Source: Pseudobdellovibrionaceae bacterium
GTDB lineage: Bacteria > Bdellovibrionota > Bdellovibrionia > Bdellovibrionales > JAMPXM01
Length of the DNA: 8,721 bases
Assembly: GCA_913774795.1 (NCBI GenBank)
Contig: CAJYIL010000640.1
Coordinates: forward strand, 1-8,721
Direction: 5' to 3'
Each line of letters begins with the position of its first letter. Position 1 is the first letter of the stretch. A model generated the notes under the pieces. It searched no databases. It was not told the origin of the DNA and saw only the letters and a list, made by a program, of their open reading frames with translations. A program made the position numbers and the translations under genes. Below are positions 1 to 5,716 of this stretch, in pieces.

Positions 1-742
1 ACGGGAGAACTCCCAGGCGTAAACCCGCCTCCGATTCGAAAGCGTGTTGCCGAGTCGCAACGATGCGCATCCGAACTTTTTGACCGGCCAGGCGTTGAAC
101 TTGAACTTGATAAGTTCCGCGATCCGCGTGTCCTGCGCGCGCGTAAGCGGCAAGCGTGCCCAAGACGGGAGAGCCTCCGTCAACACCTTCGAAGGCTTCA
201 AGGCGAACGGGAATCATCACGATTGTTCCGGGCTCCAGGGCAAGCGCGTTCTTCGTACTAAACGGTAAGCGCGCCAAGCGAAGGGCGGGTTTCGCGGAGA
301 GGGCCTCGCGCTTAGAGCGAAATTGTCGAATGACAGTGATCTCGGCGCCGCCAACGGCCTGAAGGCCCGGAACAAGCTGTAACGCGGCCGTGGGCTGTAA
401 ACGATCTGTACGACTGTAAAGCCCGGATTGGTAAGACGGCGAAACCGAGTACGTGGTACCGACGCCGACGTTTGTTCGGCGGCCGCCGATTTTTCCGCCG
501 ACATCGACGTCAGGGTCGGCCGTTTCTAAGACTTCTCGGGCGGAGCGATGCTTTCTCTGCTTCCGCTGTTGGCTCGCTTGCTGGAGGGCTTCGTTGGAGA
601 CAGGCTGGGCGTCTTGCGGCAGCGCCATGATCGGAATGCGCTTGCGGCGGGCTTCGGCGGAGACGGTCAGCGAAAGAGCGACGAGCACGATCAACAATCG
701 TTTCGCGAGCCCTTCGCATTGTCTCATTTTGAGATGCCGCAT
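1..742 (-). CDS. Secreted protein of unknown function, C-terminus cut off by window edge
   Basis: I do not recognise this family. One frame on the minus strand stays open from an ATG at 742 to the window edge: 247 codons with no stop. The ATG has an AGGAT ribosome site 8 bases upstream; a second ATG at 727 is possible. Residues 1-31 look like a Sec signal peptide: a basic stretch (GLAKR), a hydrophobic core (LLIVLVALSLTVSA), then AEA before RRKR. The start of the mature part is rich in Gln, Arg and Lys (residues 52-70), followed by a Gly-rich section (82-97). From about residue 115 the pattern of alternating hydrophobic residues suggests beta strands, for example TIVMIPVRLEAF at 173-184 and GTYQVQVQRL at 209-218. 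The protein is probably periplasmic or surface-exposed. No cysteine is left after the signal peptide in the visible part. It lies 63 bp downstream of the DUF1990 gene and could share its transcript. That it is a real gene is well supported by the long open frame, signal peptide and ribosome site; its function is unknown. Confidence 0.8.
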   Translation of the reverse strand, partial: MRHLKMRQCEGLAKRLLIVLVALSLTVSAEARRKRIPIMALPQDAQPVSNEALQQASQQRKQRKHRSAREVLETADPDVDVGGKIGGRRTNVGVGTTYSVSPSYQSGLYSRTDRLQPTAALQLVPGLQAVGGAEITVIRQFRSKREALSAKPALRLARLPFSTKNALALEPGTIVMIPVRLEAFEGVDGGSPVLGTLAAYARAGHADRGTYQVQVQRLAGQKVRMRIVATRQHAFESEAGLRLGVLP

Positions 743-749
743 CGTCTTT

Positions 750-767
750 ATCCTCACTAGAGAGGAT
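750..767 (-). promoter_or_regulatory. Hairpin masking the ribosome binding site of the left-edge gene
   Basis: Read on the minus strand, ATCCTC-TCTAGT-GAGGAT forms a perfect 6-bp stem with a 6-base loop. The 3' arm, GAGGAT, contains the only Shine-Dalgarno-like sequence for the ATG at 742. Folding would therefore hide the ribosome site. Seen directly in the sequence; a regulatory role is inference. Confidence 0.35.
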
Positions 768-805
768 GTGCAACGATGGGACCACGCGGTTAAGGTTGGT
801 CTCGC

Positions 806-1579
806 TTAAGGATTCTGCGCGAGCGCCTCTTTCTTCGAAACTTCTTGGACCCGCTGAAGAGCGGTTGGCTTATTCAAGATCCAAATTTTAGAAGACGAGA
901 TGTCGGCTCCGGTGTGAACCAGCTTTTCGCCGTAAGGCACCCGAGCCAAGTGAGCTCCTTTTGAACCCAAAATATCCCGGAGACGTAGGTAGGCGAGGCG
1001 GTGCCATGCGAGTTGATATTTTCGACCGATCACTTCGAAGCCGAGACGTGACCACCAATTTGGGAAGTCGCCGGGTCTCCAAGACGCCGAAATTCGAAAC
1101 CAAACTTCACCGGTGTCTTTACGTTTCGTGAGAGAGAACCACTCGGATCCGACTTCGAAATGACCTTCGAGTGTGTCGTAGCGAAAGGCCCAAACAACTT
1201 CTTTATCGTCTTCGGTCGCTTGAACGGCGCCGATGCGAACTCCGCAAAGGTAGTGCAGGCCAAAGATTTTGATTTCGAGTGCCATCGTTCGGCCTTCGAC
1301 CGGATCTTTGGGCGAGAAGTGACCGGTGACAATATCAGGATCGGAGAACTGATATTCCGCGACAGCTTTCTTCGCGATTTCAAACGAACCTCCGGGAACG
1401 ACTTCGCCCGGGGCTTCTTGACCGATCACCGACTCAGTATAGTAGCGGCGCCAGTTCGTGCCGGTCGCTTGCGACTCTGGCCCTTCGCTCGGGAAATTCG
1501 TCTCCACCTTGCGAAGCGATTTTAATCGCTGATCGAGTTCTTCGTTGCTCCATCCACGGCCGATGCGCAGTTCTGCCAC
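806..1579 (-). CDS. DUF1990 family protein
   Basis: A 257-residue protein matching the DUF1990 (UPF0548) family, whose biochemical role is not established. Family hallmarks visible are PGGSFEIAKKAV (62-73), the KIFGLHYLCGVR segment (104-115), YDTLEGHFEVGSEWF (134-148) and FRISASWRPGDFPNWW (161-176). No signal peptide or membrane segment is seen, so it is probably cytoplasmic. The GTG start at 1579 is preferred because GGAGG lies 5 bases upstream; an in-frame TTG at 1591 overlaps that site and is less likely. The last 45-50 residues (from about 206, including HTGADISSSKIWILNKPTA) continue past the part I associate with the family. The gene is divergent from the lipoprotein gene across 134 bp and lies 63 bp upstream of the left-edge secreted protein gene. 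Family assignment is from remembered motif pattern and was not searched. Confidence 0.75.
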   Translation of the reverse strand: MAELRIGRGWSNEELDQRLKSLRKVETNFPSEGPESQATGTNWRRYYTESVIGQEAPGEVVPGGSFEIAKKAVAEYQFSDPDIVTGHFSPKDPVEGRTMALEIKIFGLHYLCGVRIGAVQATEDDKEVVWAFRYDTLEGHFEVGSEWFSLTKRKDTGEVWFRISASWRPGDFPNWWSRLGFEVIGRKYQLAWHRLAYLRLRDILGSKGAHLARVPYGEKLVHTGADISSSKIWILNKPTALQRVQEVSKKEALAQNP

Positions 1580-1584
1580 ACGAT

Positions 1585-1589
1585 CCTCC
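1585..1589 (-). promoter_or_regulatory. Ribosome binding site fixing the GTG start of the DUF1990 gene
   Basis: GGAGG on the minus strand lies 5 bases before GTG at 1579-1577. This spacing favours the GTG over the in-frame TTG at 1591-1589, which overlaps the site itself. Confidence 0.6.
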
Positions 1590-1698
1590 AAAGCCTACCT
1601 TCGCCCAAAACGGAGTCGTACACCAGGCAGCTTGCGAAAAGTACATATGACCTTCAAGAGATGTTCTCGAATCGATGCCATCATCAGTTTCTATTCGA

Positions 1699-1703
1699 AA
1701 GGA
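1699..1703 (+). promoter_or_regulatory. Ribosome binding site fixing the GTG start of the lipoprotein gene
   Basis: AAGGA, within AAAGGAAG at 1698-1705, precedes GTG at 1714 with normal spacing. The in-frame ATG at 1675 has no such site and would put a long polar stretch before the lipoprotein signal. The rest of the 134-bp divergent gap (1580-1713) shows no promoter I can call with confidence. Confidence 0.65.
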
Positions 1704-1713
1704 AGATACCGCT

Positions 1714-2811
1714 GTGAAAAAGTCTCTGATTCTCTTCGCCCTTCTCTCGGCCTGCGCCTCATCAGACAAGGATCGTGCTCCCATTGACCCAACCACGCAT
1801 GATGCAATGGCAAGCGCTCCTCTCAGAGAGATCGCCGAATTCAAAGGTGCGCAAGTCACCGGCGTGACGGTCTCAAAAGACGGTCGCATGTTCGCGAATT
1901 TCCCGCGGTGGCGCGACGGTATTCCGTTTTCGGTCGTTGAAATCGCAAAAGATGGATCTTCAAATCCGTATCCCGATGCGAAATGGAATTCATGGAGCGG
2001 AAAAGGTTTGCCGGCGAAAAATCAATTCTCATGCGTTCAATCAGTCGTCGCTCACGATGGACTTCTCTATGTCGTTGATCCGTCGTCGCCCTTCATGAAA
2101 GGCGTCGTCTCACAACCTCGACTTCAGGTCTTCGACCTCGCGACCAATCAGCTCAAACGCACTTACACGTTCTCACCGACCGTCGCGCCGAAGCAGTCTT
2201 ATCTCAATGACATCCGGATCGACGATGCGAACAACGCCGCGTACATGACTGATTCCGGATTGGGTGCGATCGTTGTACTCGACTTAAAATCAGGGCATGC
2301 GCGACGCTTGCTTGCGATGGACAAATCGACGAAGGCCGAAGATCTCGCACTAACGGTTGAAGGCAAAGAGCTCACAATCGGAGGAAAACCTCCGCGCGTA
2401 AACTCGGATGGCATCGCCCTCTCGCCGGACGGCAAGTATCTCTACTATCATGCGCTCACTGGCAAAACACTCTACCGCGTACCGACGACGGCGTTGAACG
2501 ATGGTAAACTCAGCGCGAAAAAGCTCGCCTCGATGGTCGAGAATCTTGGGGAAACGCCGGCGCCTGACGGCATGATCTTCGATGCCAAAGGCAACCTGTA
2601 TATGGCCGATTTGCAGATGAACTCGGTCGTCTACCGCACACCTGAGGGAGTGATCAAAACGTTGGTGCAAGATCCGCGAATCAAGTGGGCCGACACGTTC
2701 GCCTTGAATGGAGATCAGTTGGTCTTTACGGCGTCACGTCTCCACGAGACGCCGGCGGGAACACCGGCGGCTGACTCCTACAAAATCTTTCAGACGCCGT
2801 TAGTTCGCTAA
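1714..2811 (+). CDS. Lipoprotein of the major royal jelly/Yellow (SMP-30-like beta-propeller) family
   Basis: A 365-residue protein. It starts with GTG and a short lipoprotein signal: two lysines, a hydrophobic core and the lipobox LSAC with the lipidated Cys at 14. Ala at +2 gives no inner-membrane retention Asp, so outer-membrane anchoring is likely. The body resembles the major royal jelly protein/Yellow domain, a six-bladed beta-propeller. Visible signatures are WNSWSGKGLP (91-100), VQSVVAHDGLLYVVDPSSP (108-126), the core segment SYLNDIRID (162-170) followed by AAYMTDSGLGAIVVLDL (175-191), SDGIALSPDGKYLYYH (231-246) and PDGMIFDAKGNLYMADL (284-300). Length is typical for the family. Bacterial members are mostly uncharacterised and are often annotated as L-dopachrome tautomerase-related or gluconolactonase-like; no substrate can be assigned here. 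The gene is divergent from the DUF1990 gene and ends 4 bp from the stop of the convergent protease gene. Confidence 0.8.
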   Translation: MKKSLILFALLSACASSDKDRAPIDPTTHDAMASAPLREIAEFKGAQVTGVTVSKDGRMFANFPRWRDGIPFSVVEIAKDGSSNPYPDAKWNSWSGKGLPAKNQFSCVQSVVAHDGLLYVVDPSSPFMKGVVSQPRLQVFDLATNQLKRTYTFSPTVAPKQSYLNDIRIDDANNAAYMTDSGLGAIVVLDLKSGHARRLLAMDKSTKAEDLALTVEGKELTIGGKPPRVNSDGIALSPDGKYLYYHALTGKTLYRVPTTALNDGKLSAKKLASMVENLGETPAPDGMIFDAKGNLYMADLQMNSVVYRTPEGVIKTLVQDPRIKWADTFALNGDQLVFTASRLHETPAGTPAADSYKIFQTPLVR

Positions 2812-2812
2812 C
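2799..2812. other. Small TTCG-loop hairpin between convergent genes
   Basis: GTTAG-TTCG-CTAAC is a perfect 5-bp stem with a TTCG loop. It spans the stop codon of the lipoprotein gene and is followed by AT-rich ATATTAT. It is the only inverted repeat I saw in the junction. It could be a weak terminator, but the stem is short and no T-run follows in either direction. Confidence 0.25.
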
Positions 2813-2815
2813 ATA

Positions 2816-3727
2816 TTATCTGCAGCTCGCCGACTTGCGCACGAGTTCTTGCGCAAGCGGAGCGGGGAGAGCGCTCAAAAACGAAGTGCTTGAGACCGCA
2901 ACGAGTTCGTGGACTTCCGGTTTTCCGGTCGCCGTGTAACCCGAAACAACGCCCACGATCGATCCGTCGGCCGTAATCACGGGACCACCGCTTTGACCAA
3001 ATTGCGTGAAAGCGCTTGAGTACAAAACACCAGGCTCGGAGTAGAGCGCGCTCAAGTAGGTGCGCTCTTTTTCATTTGCCGCCGCGAACATCTTTGAGTC
3101 TTGCGCACCCGCATAAACGCGACCACCCGAAACTTGCAACGTTGGTTTCACCTTCTCATTGTCAGGAAGTGGATAGCCAACGGCATAAACGGTTGCGCCC
3201 GCCGCCGCACCATTTGGCGCTAGCGGAAGACATTTTAAAGGCGCGCGCGGTGAGACTTTAAGAATGGCAAAGTCATTTCGGAGGGTCGCGAAGCCGGCTG
3301 TCTTTAATTCGTTGTAATACGTCGTGTAGTTAAACATGAAGTTCGAGTCGTACTGCGTGAGAGCCGAACCTGTCGCTACGACCGTCACGCCTTTGATGCC
3401 CAATGCCGGCACCGAAAGATTCGGGCATGCGATGCCACCTGAACGCGAAATCTTCGAGACGAAAATATCGAAGAGACCGATGGATGGGCTTGAAGCCGAT
3501 TCACCTGCGCCGATCTCGCTCAAGCAGGTTCGCAAACAGTGAAGGGCCGTGAGCATGTAACCGTCGTTCGTGATCGGGGTCACTGTGCAATAAGAGTCTG
3601 GCTCATCGAGCACGAGTGCGGTTGTCGTCAGTTTCTGTTGAACCTGTGGTGCAAGTTCGGACTTCGGAAGCGCGACTTGAGCGAAGGCCGGAGTCGTGGC
3701 GAGGAGGAGGGCGATGAGAGTTTTCAT
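2816..3727 (-). CDS. Secreted trypsin-like serine protease (S1/V8-like)
   Basis: A 303-residue exported protein with a Sec signal peptide (MKTLIALLLATTPAFA, cleavage likely after residue 16). The catalytic triad of the trypsin/chymotrypsin fold is readable: His63 in LTALHC, Asp152 in RNDFAILKV and Ser246 in FGQSGGPVI. VGVVSGYT (258-265) follows as expected for the last strands of the barrel. Six cysteines (47, 64, 68, 101, 166, 302) would allow up to three disulfides, suiting an extracytoplasmic enzyme. There is no PDZ domain and no obvious long propeptide, so this is not a DegP-type protease. Substrate preference cannot be read. The ATG at 3727 overlaps the stop of the upstream 138-residue secreted protein gene as ATGA, with AGGTG just upstream, so the two are very likely translationally coupled. 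The triad makes active protease likely; its target is unknown. Confidence 0.85.
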   Translation of the reverse strand: MKTLIALLLATTPAFAQVALPKSELAPQVQQKLTTTALVLDEPDSYCTVTPITNDGYMLTALHCLRTCLSEIGAGESASSPSIGLFDIFVSKISRSGGIACPNLSVPALGIKGVTVVATGSALTQYDSNFMFNYTTYYNELKTAGFATLRNDFAILKVSPRAPLKCLPLAPNGAAAGATVYAVGYPLPDNEKVKPTLQVSGGRVYAGAQDSKMFAAANEKERTYLSALYSEPGVLYSSAFTQFGQSGGPVITADGSIVGVVSGYTATGKPEVHELVAVSSTSFLSALPAPLAQELVRKSASCR

Positions 3728-4140
3728 TTTTTCACCTGATCGAACGTAACAGCATTGCAGTTCATGTGGACTTGATTTCCCTCATCGGCAGGGTCAGCCA
3801 CCATGAGCACGAACGCTTGAGTCGTCGAATTCTGAACCCACGCTTGAGAGCTGGCGACCGTTTTGCCGTTGCGTGACCAAACGACTGACATCATCTGTGC
3901 GTTAGCCGAAGCCGAGACGTTGTCGGCGCCGTGCGTGAGCGTGAAGTCGGTTTGAGAATGCCCGGAGACCTGCGGGCTCACCTGGAAATACGTTTCTTTA
4001 GCTTCGCCGTTCGATGGCAAGTGCGCGAGGCGACAGTCGTAGTGATGAACGAGCACGCGTGAAAGGCCGGGAAGATTTGAAATCGACTGGGCAAACACAA
4101 ACGTTGGAGCCAAGAGGGCGAATACGGCGATTGTTCTCAT
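3724..4140 (-). CDS. Small secreted protein of unknown function, coupled to the protease
   Basis: A 138-residue protein I do not recognise. Residues 1-17 (MRTIAVFALLAPTFVFA) form a clear Sec signal peptide with cleavage before Gln18. The mature part is rich in Ser, Asn, Gln and Thr and looks beta-rich, for example TDFTLTH (64-70) and TQAFVLMVA (107-115). The only two cysteines, Cys36 and Cys128, sit near the two ends of the mature chain and could form one disulfide. The ATG at 4140 is chosen because AAGG lies 8 bases upstream; an in-frame GTG at 4149 overlaps that site. Its stop codon overlaps the protease start (ATGA), implying roughly matched production. By position it could be an inhibitor, folding partner, targeting partner or substrate of the protease. 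That is inference from gene order only. Confidence 0.75.
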   Translation of the reverse strand: MRTIAVFALLAPTFVFAQSISNLPGLSRVLVHHYDCRLAHLPSNGEAKETYFQVSPQVSGHSQTDFTLTHGADNVSASANAQMMSVVWSRNGKTVASSQAWVQNSTTQAFVLMVADPADEGNQVHMNCNAVTFDQVKK

Positions 4141-4143
4141 GAG

Positions 4144-4163
4144 GCGCACCTTAGCACGTGCGC
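4144..4163 (-). promoter_or_regulatory. Hairpin around the ribosome site of the small secreted protein gene
   Basis: On the minus strand GCGCAC-GTGCTAAG-GTGCGC forms a perfect 6-bp GC-rich stem. The loop and the first stem base hold the AAGG ribosome site of the ATG at 4140. The 8-base palindrome GCACGTGC (4154-4161) overlaps it. A role in translation control or protein binding is inference. Confidence 0.3.
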
Positions 4164-4182
4164 TCTACGATCGGAGCGGATG

Positions 4183-4218
4183 GGTAATAAAGAAAGGGCA
4201 GCTTCGCAGCTGCCCTTT
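4183..4218 (-). terminator. Rho-independent terminator of the 59-residue protein gene
   Basis: A perfect 11-bp inverted repeat (AAAGGGCAGCT at 4193-4203 and AGCTGCCCTTT at 4208-4218) with a 4-base loop. Read on the minus strand the loop is GCGA, a GNRA-type tetraloop, and the stem is followed by CTTTATTA, an interrupted T-run. It lies 47 bp past the stop codon at 4266, so it ends that transcript before the next minus-strand gene. The plus-strand reading lacks a good T-run. Confidence 0.8.
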
Positions 4219-4265
4219 CGCTCTCAAATCAACCAGTGAGCGGCGATCCCGCCCCGGTTAAAACT

Positions 4266-4445
4266 TCAGACTTCGTCTGGATGATTTGGATTTTTGTGCG
4301 TTTTCTCAAGACGGTCACCGGCGTCGTGGATCTTCTTGCCGAGGCCTGGCGCTGCTTTACCGACTGCTGTACCGACTTTTTCCACAGCCTCGCCGAGTTT
4401 ATCTGTAAGGCCACCTTTTTTTTGATCGAACGACTGCTTTTCCAT
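4266..4445 (-). CDS. 59-residue charged helical protein, unknown function
   Basis: A small protein, very rich in Lys, Gly, Glu and Asp, with no cysteine, no signal peptide and no long hydrophobic segment. Residues 11-48 show a loose repeat of Leu/Val with Gly and Lys (LTDKLGEAVEKVG, AVGKAAPGLGKK, DAGDRLEK) that can form an amphipathic helix. The tail (HKNPNHPDEV) is polar. The composition recalls small stress-response proteins (CsbD-like or MT0933-like), but I cannot match a named family. The ATG at 4445 is preceded by AAAGGGAG with 5 bases between, an excellent ribosome site. An upstream in-frame start at 4526 has no such support. The gene is monocistronic: it has its own terminator (4183-4218) and is divergent from the hydrolase. 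The strong expression signals suggest an abundant protein. Confidence 0.7.
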   Translation of the reverse strand: MEKQSFDQKKGGLTDKLGEAVEKVGTAVGKAAPGLGKKIHDAGDRLEKTHKNPNHPDEV

Positions 4446-4501
4446 CTGGTCTCCCTTTGAAGAGGTTAGATTTCCTGAGTCCGAAAGTAGTCGCTTATGG
4501 A

Positions 4502-4627
4502 TGTCGTTTCCTGGCGTTTTTATCAAAGGGGCGTGTCGTTATCGCGACCTGTGTCGCGTGTTTACTCTTGTCGACAAAACGACATTTTCTCTCCTTCGCT
4601 TCGCTACTCTTGTCACCGCGTATGTCG
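4502..4627. promoter_or_regulatory. Divergent intergenic region with repeated TGTCG words and palindromes
   Basis: Between the 59-residue gene and the hydrolase, TGTCG occurs on the plus strand at 4502, 4534, 4552, 4569 and 4623. Its complement CGACA occurs at 4572 and 4580. These build a 10-bp palindrome TTGTCGACAA (4568-4577), an overlapping inverted repeat TGTCG-ACAAAA-CGACA (4569-4584) and a hairpin CGCGAC-CTGT-GTCGCG (4543-4558). The region must carry the promoters of both genes. A shared regulator binding here is plausible but inferred; I could not assign clear -35/-10 boxes. Confidence 0.4.
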
Positions 4628-4646
4628 GTCACACTCAAGATGGCAA

Positions 4647-4652
4647 AAGGAG
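4647..4652 (+). promoter_or_regulatory. Ribosome binding site fixing the GTG start of the hydrolase gene
   Basis: AAGGAG lies 8 bases before GTG at 4661. The earlier in-frame ATGs at 4457 and 4640 have no comparable site, and the sequence between them does not resemble the N-terminus of the enzyme family. Confidence 0.7.
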
Positions 4653-4660
4653 CCCAGCGA

Positions 4661-5716
4661 GTGAAAGACACGAAATTGAATGCGCACATGAGAGAGATTA
4701 TCGAAGAATACGAGAAGTTCGGAGCCCCTCCGCTCCCTTCTTTGGAGCCCGCGATGGCAAGGCAACTTCCCGAGCTGCGAGACGCTTTTCAACATGTGCT
4801 TTCACACCACGCGCTCAAACGCTTATCGCCGGATTCAATGGTCGAAAATGTAGCGAGCGTCGATCACTACACGATTGCCGATGGACTCTTGGTCCGTACG
4901 TACCGACCAGCTGGAGACGGGCCTTTTCCCATCATCGTCTACTATCACGGCGGCGGGTGGGTCATCGGATCGATCAACTCCTACGATGCGTCCTGCCGCG
5001 CTTTAGCGAATTCATGTGATGCCATCGTCGTATCGGTCGCTTACCGACAAGCGCCTGAACATCCTTACCCGCAAGCGCGCGATGACGCTTTCCGCGCGTA
5101 TTTGTGGGCGATGGACCTCGCGCGAACACTTGGCGGCGACCCAGACCGCGTCGCGGTCGCGGGCGAAAGCGCCGGAGGAAATCTCGCCGCCGTTGTTTGC
5201 CTGATGGCTCGCGATCAGGGTTACAAAGTTCCGCTCCACCAGCTTCTAATTTATCCGATCACGCAGTACGGTTTTGATACGGAGTCTTACCTCGAGCACG
5301 CACATGCAAAGCCGCTCGATCGCTCGATGATGAAATATTTCTGGAAGCACTATCTGTCGGGCGAAGTCTCCGCGAAAGATCCTTATCACTCTCCGCTTCT
5401 TTGCGACGACCTATCGGGTCTACCTCCCGCAACCGTTCTAACAGCGGAAATTGATCCGCTTCGGGACGAAGGCGAGATATATGCCGAAGCCCTTCAAGAG
5501 GCGGGCGTGCCGGTGTTCATGAAAAGATACAAACACGTTGCGCACGAGTTTTTCGGATTTTCGAACTATATTCCGGAGGCGCGGGAGGCGCGTGAAGATG
5601 CGGGCGAGCAATTGCGGACCGCGTTCGACACGGCTCTCTTCGAAAGAGAAAAAATTCGGACGACCGTTTATACCTCGCAGCCCGGCATGGCGCCCGACCG
5701 TTCGCCAGGCTATTAA
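4661..5716 (+). CDS. Alpha/beta hydrolase (esterase/lipase) of the hormone-sensitive lipase family
   Basis: A 351-residue carboxylester hydrolase, expected to cleave short- to medium-chain acyl esters. The HSL-family hallmarks are clear: the oxyanion-hole motif YHGGGW (95-100), the nucleophile elbow AGESAGGN with Ser170, acid Asp265 in AEIDPLRDEGE and His295 in HVAHEFFGF. The elbow carries Glu where many members have Asp (GDSAGG); both occur in the family. The first 60 residues (from NAHMREIIEEYEKFG) form the usual helical cap. About 30 residues after the last core helix (ending PDRSPGY) are longer than typical members of about 310-320. No signal peptide is seen with the GTG start, so it is probably cytoplasmic. 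It is divergent from the 59-residue gene and ends tail-to-tail with the peroxidase gene, sharing the bases TTA in the stop codons. Natural substrate unknown. Confidence 0.88.
   Translation: MKDTKLNAHMREIIEEYEKFGAPPLPSLEPAMARQLPELRDAFQHVLSHHALKRLSPDSMVENVASVDHYTIADGLLVRTYRPAGDGPFPIIVYYHGGGWVIGSINSYDASCRALANSCDAIVVSVAYRQAPEHPYPQARDDAFRAYLWAMDLARTLGGDPDRVAVAGESAGGNLAAVVCLMARDQGYKVPLHQLLIYPITQYGFDTESYLEHAHAKPLDRSMMKYFWKHYLSGEVSAKDPYHSPLLCDDLSGLPPATVLTAEIDPLRDEGEIYAEALQEAGVPVFMKRYKHVAHEFFGFSNYIPEAREAREDAGEQLRTAFDTALFEREKIRTTVYTSQPGMAPDRSPGY

Noticed and set aside
217..785. Two minus-strand frames (217-504 and 510-785) that look like separate Arg/Ser/Pro-rich proteins
   Set aside because: They overlap the continuous 247-codon frame of the left-edge gene, which has a signal peptide and ribosome site; their composition is typical of out-of-frame reading of GC-rich coding DNA.
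1160..1525. 121-codon plus-strand frame
   Set aside because: Antisense to the conserved core of the DUF1990 gene, with no supporting signals.
1434..1889. 151-codon minus-strand frame across the divergent gap
   Set aside because: It overlaps both the DUF1990 and lipoprotein genes out of frame and shows no recognisable motif or ribosome site.
4236..4460. Hydrophobic plus-strand frame opposite the 59-residue gene
   Set aside because: Antisense reading of a Lys/Glu-rich gene gives Phe/Leu-rich sequence; no ribosome site, and the minus-strand gene has start and terminator signals.
4457..4660. 68-codon N-terminal extension of the hydrolase
   Set aside because: No ribosome site at 4457, no resemblance to the family N-terminus, and it would occupy the whole divergent promoter region; AAGGAG with GTG at 4661 is far better.
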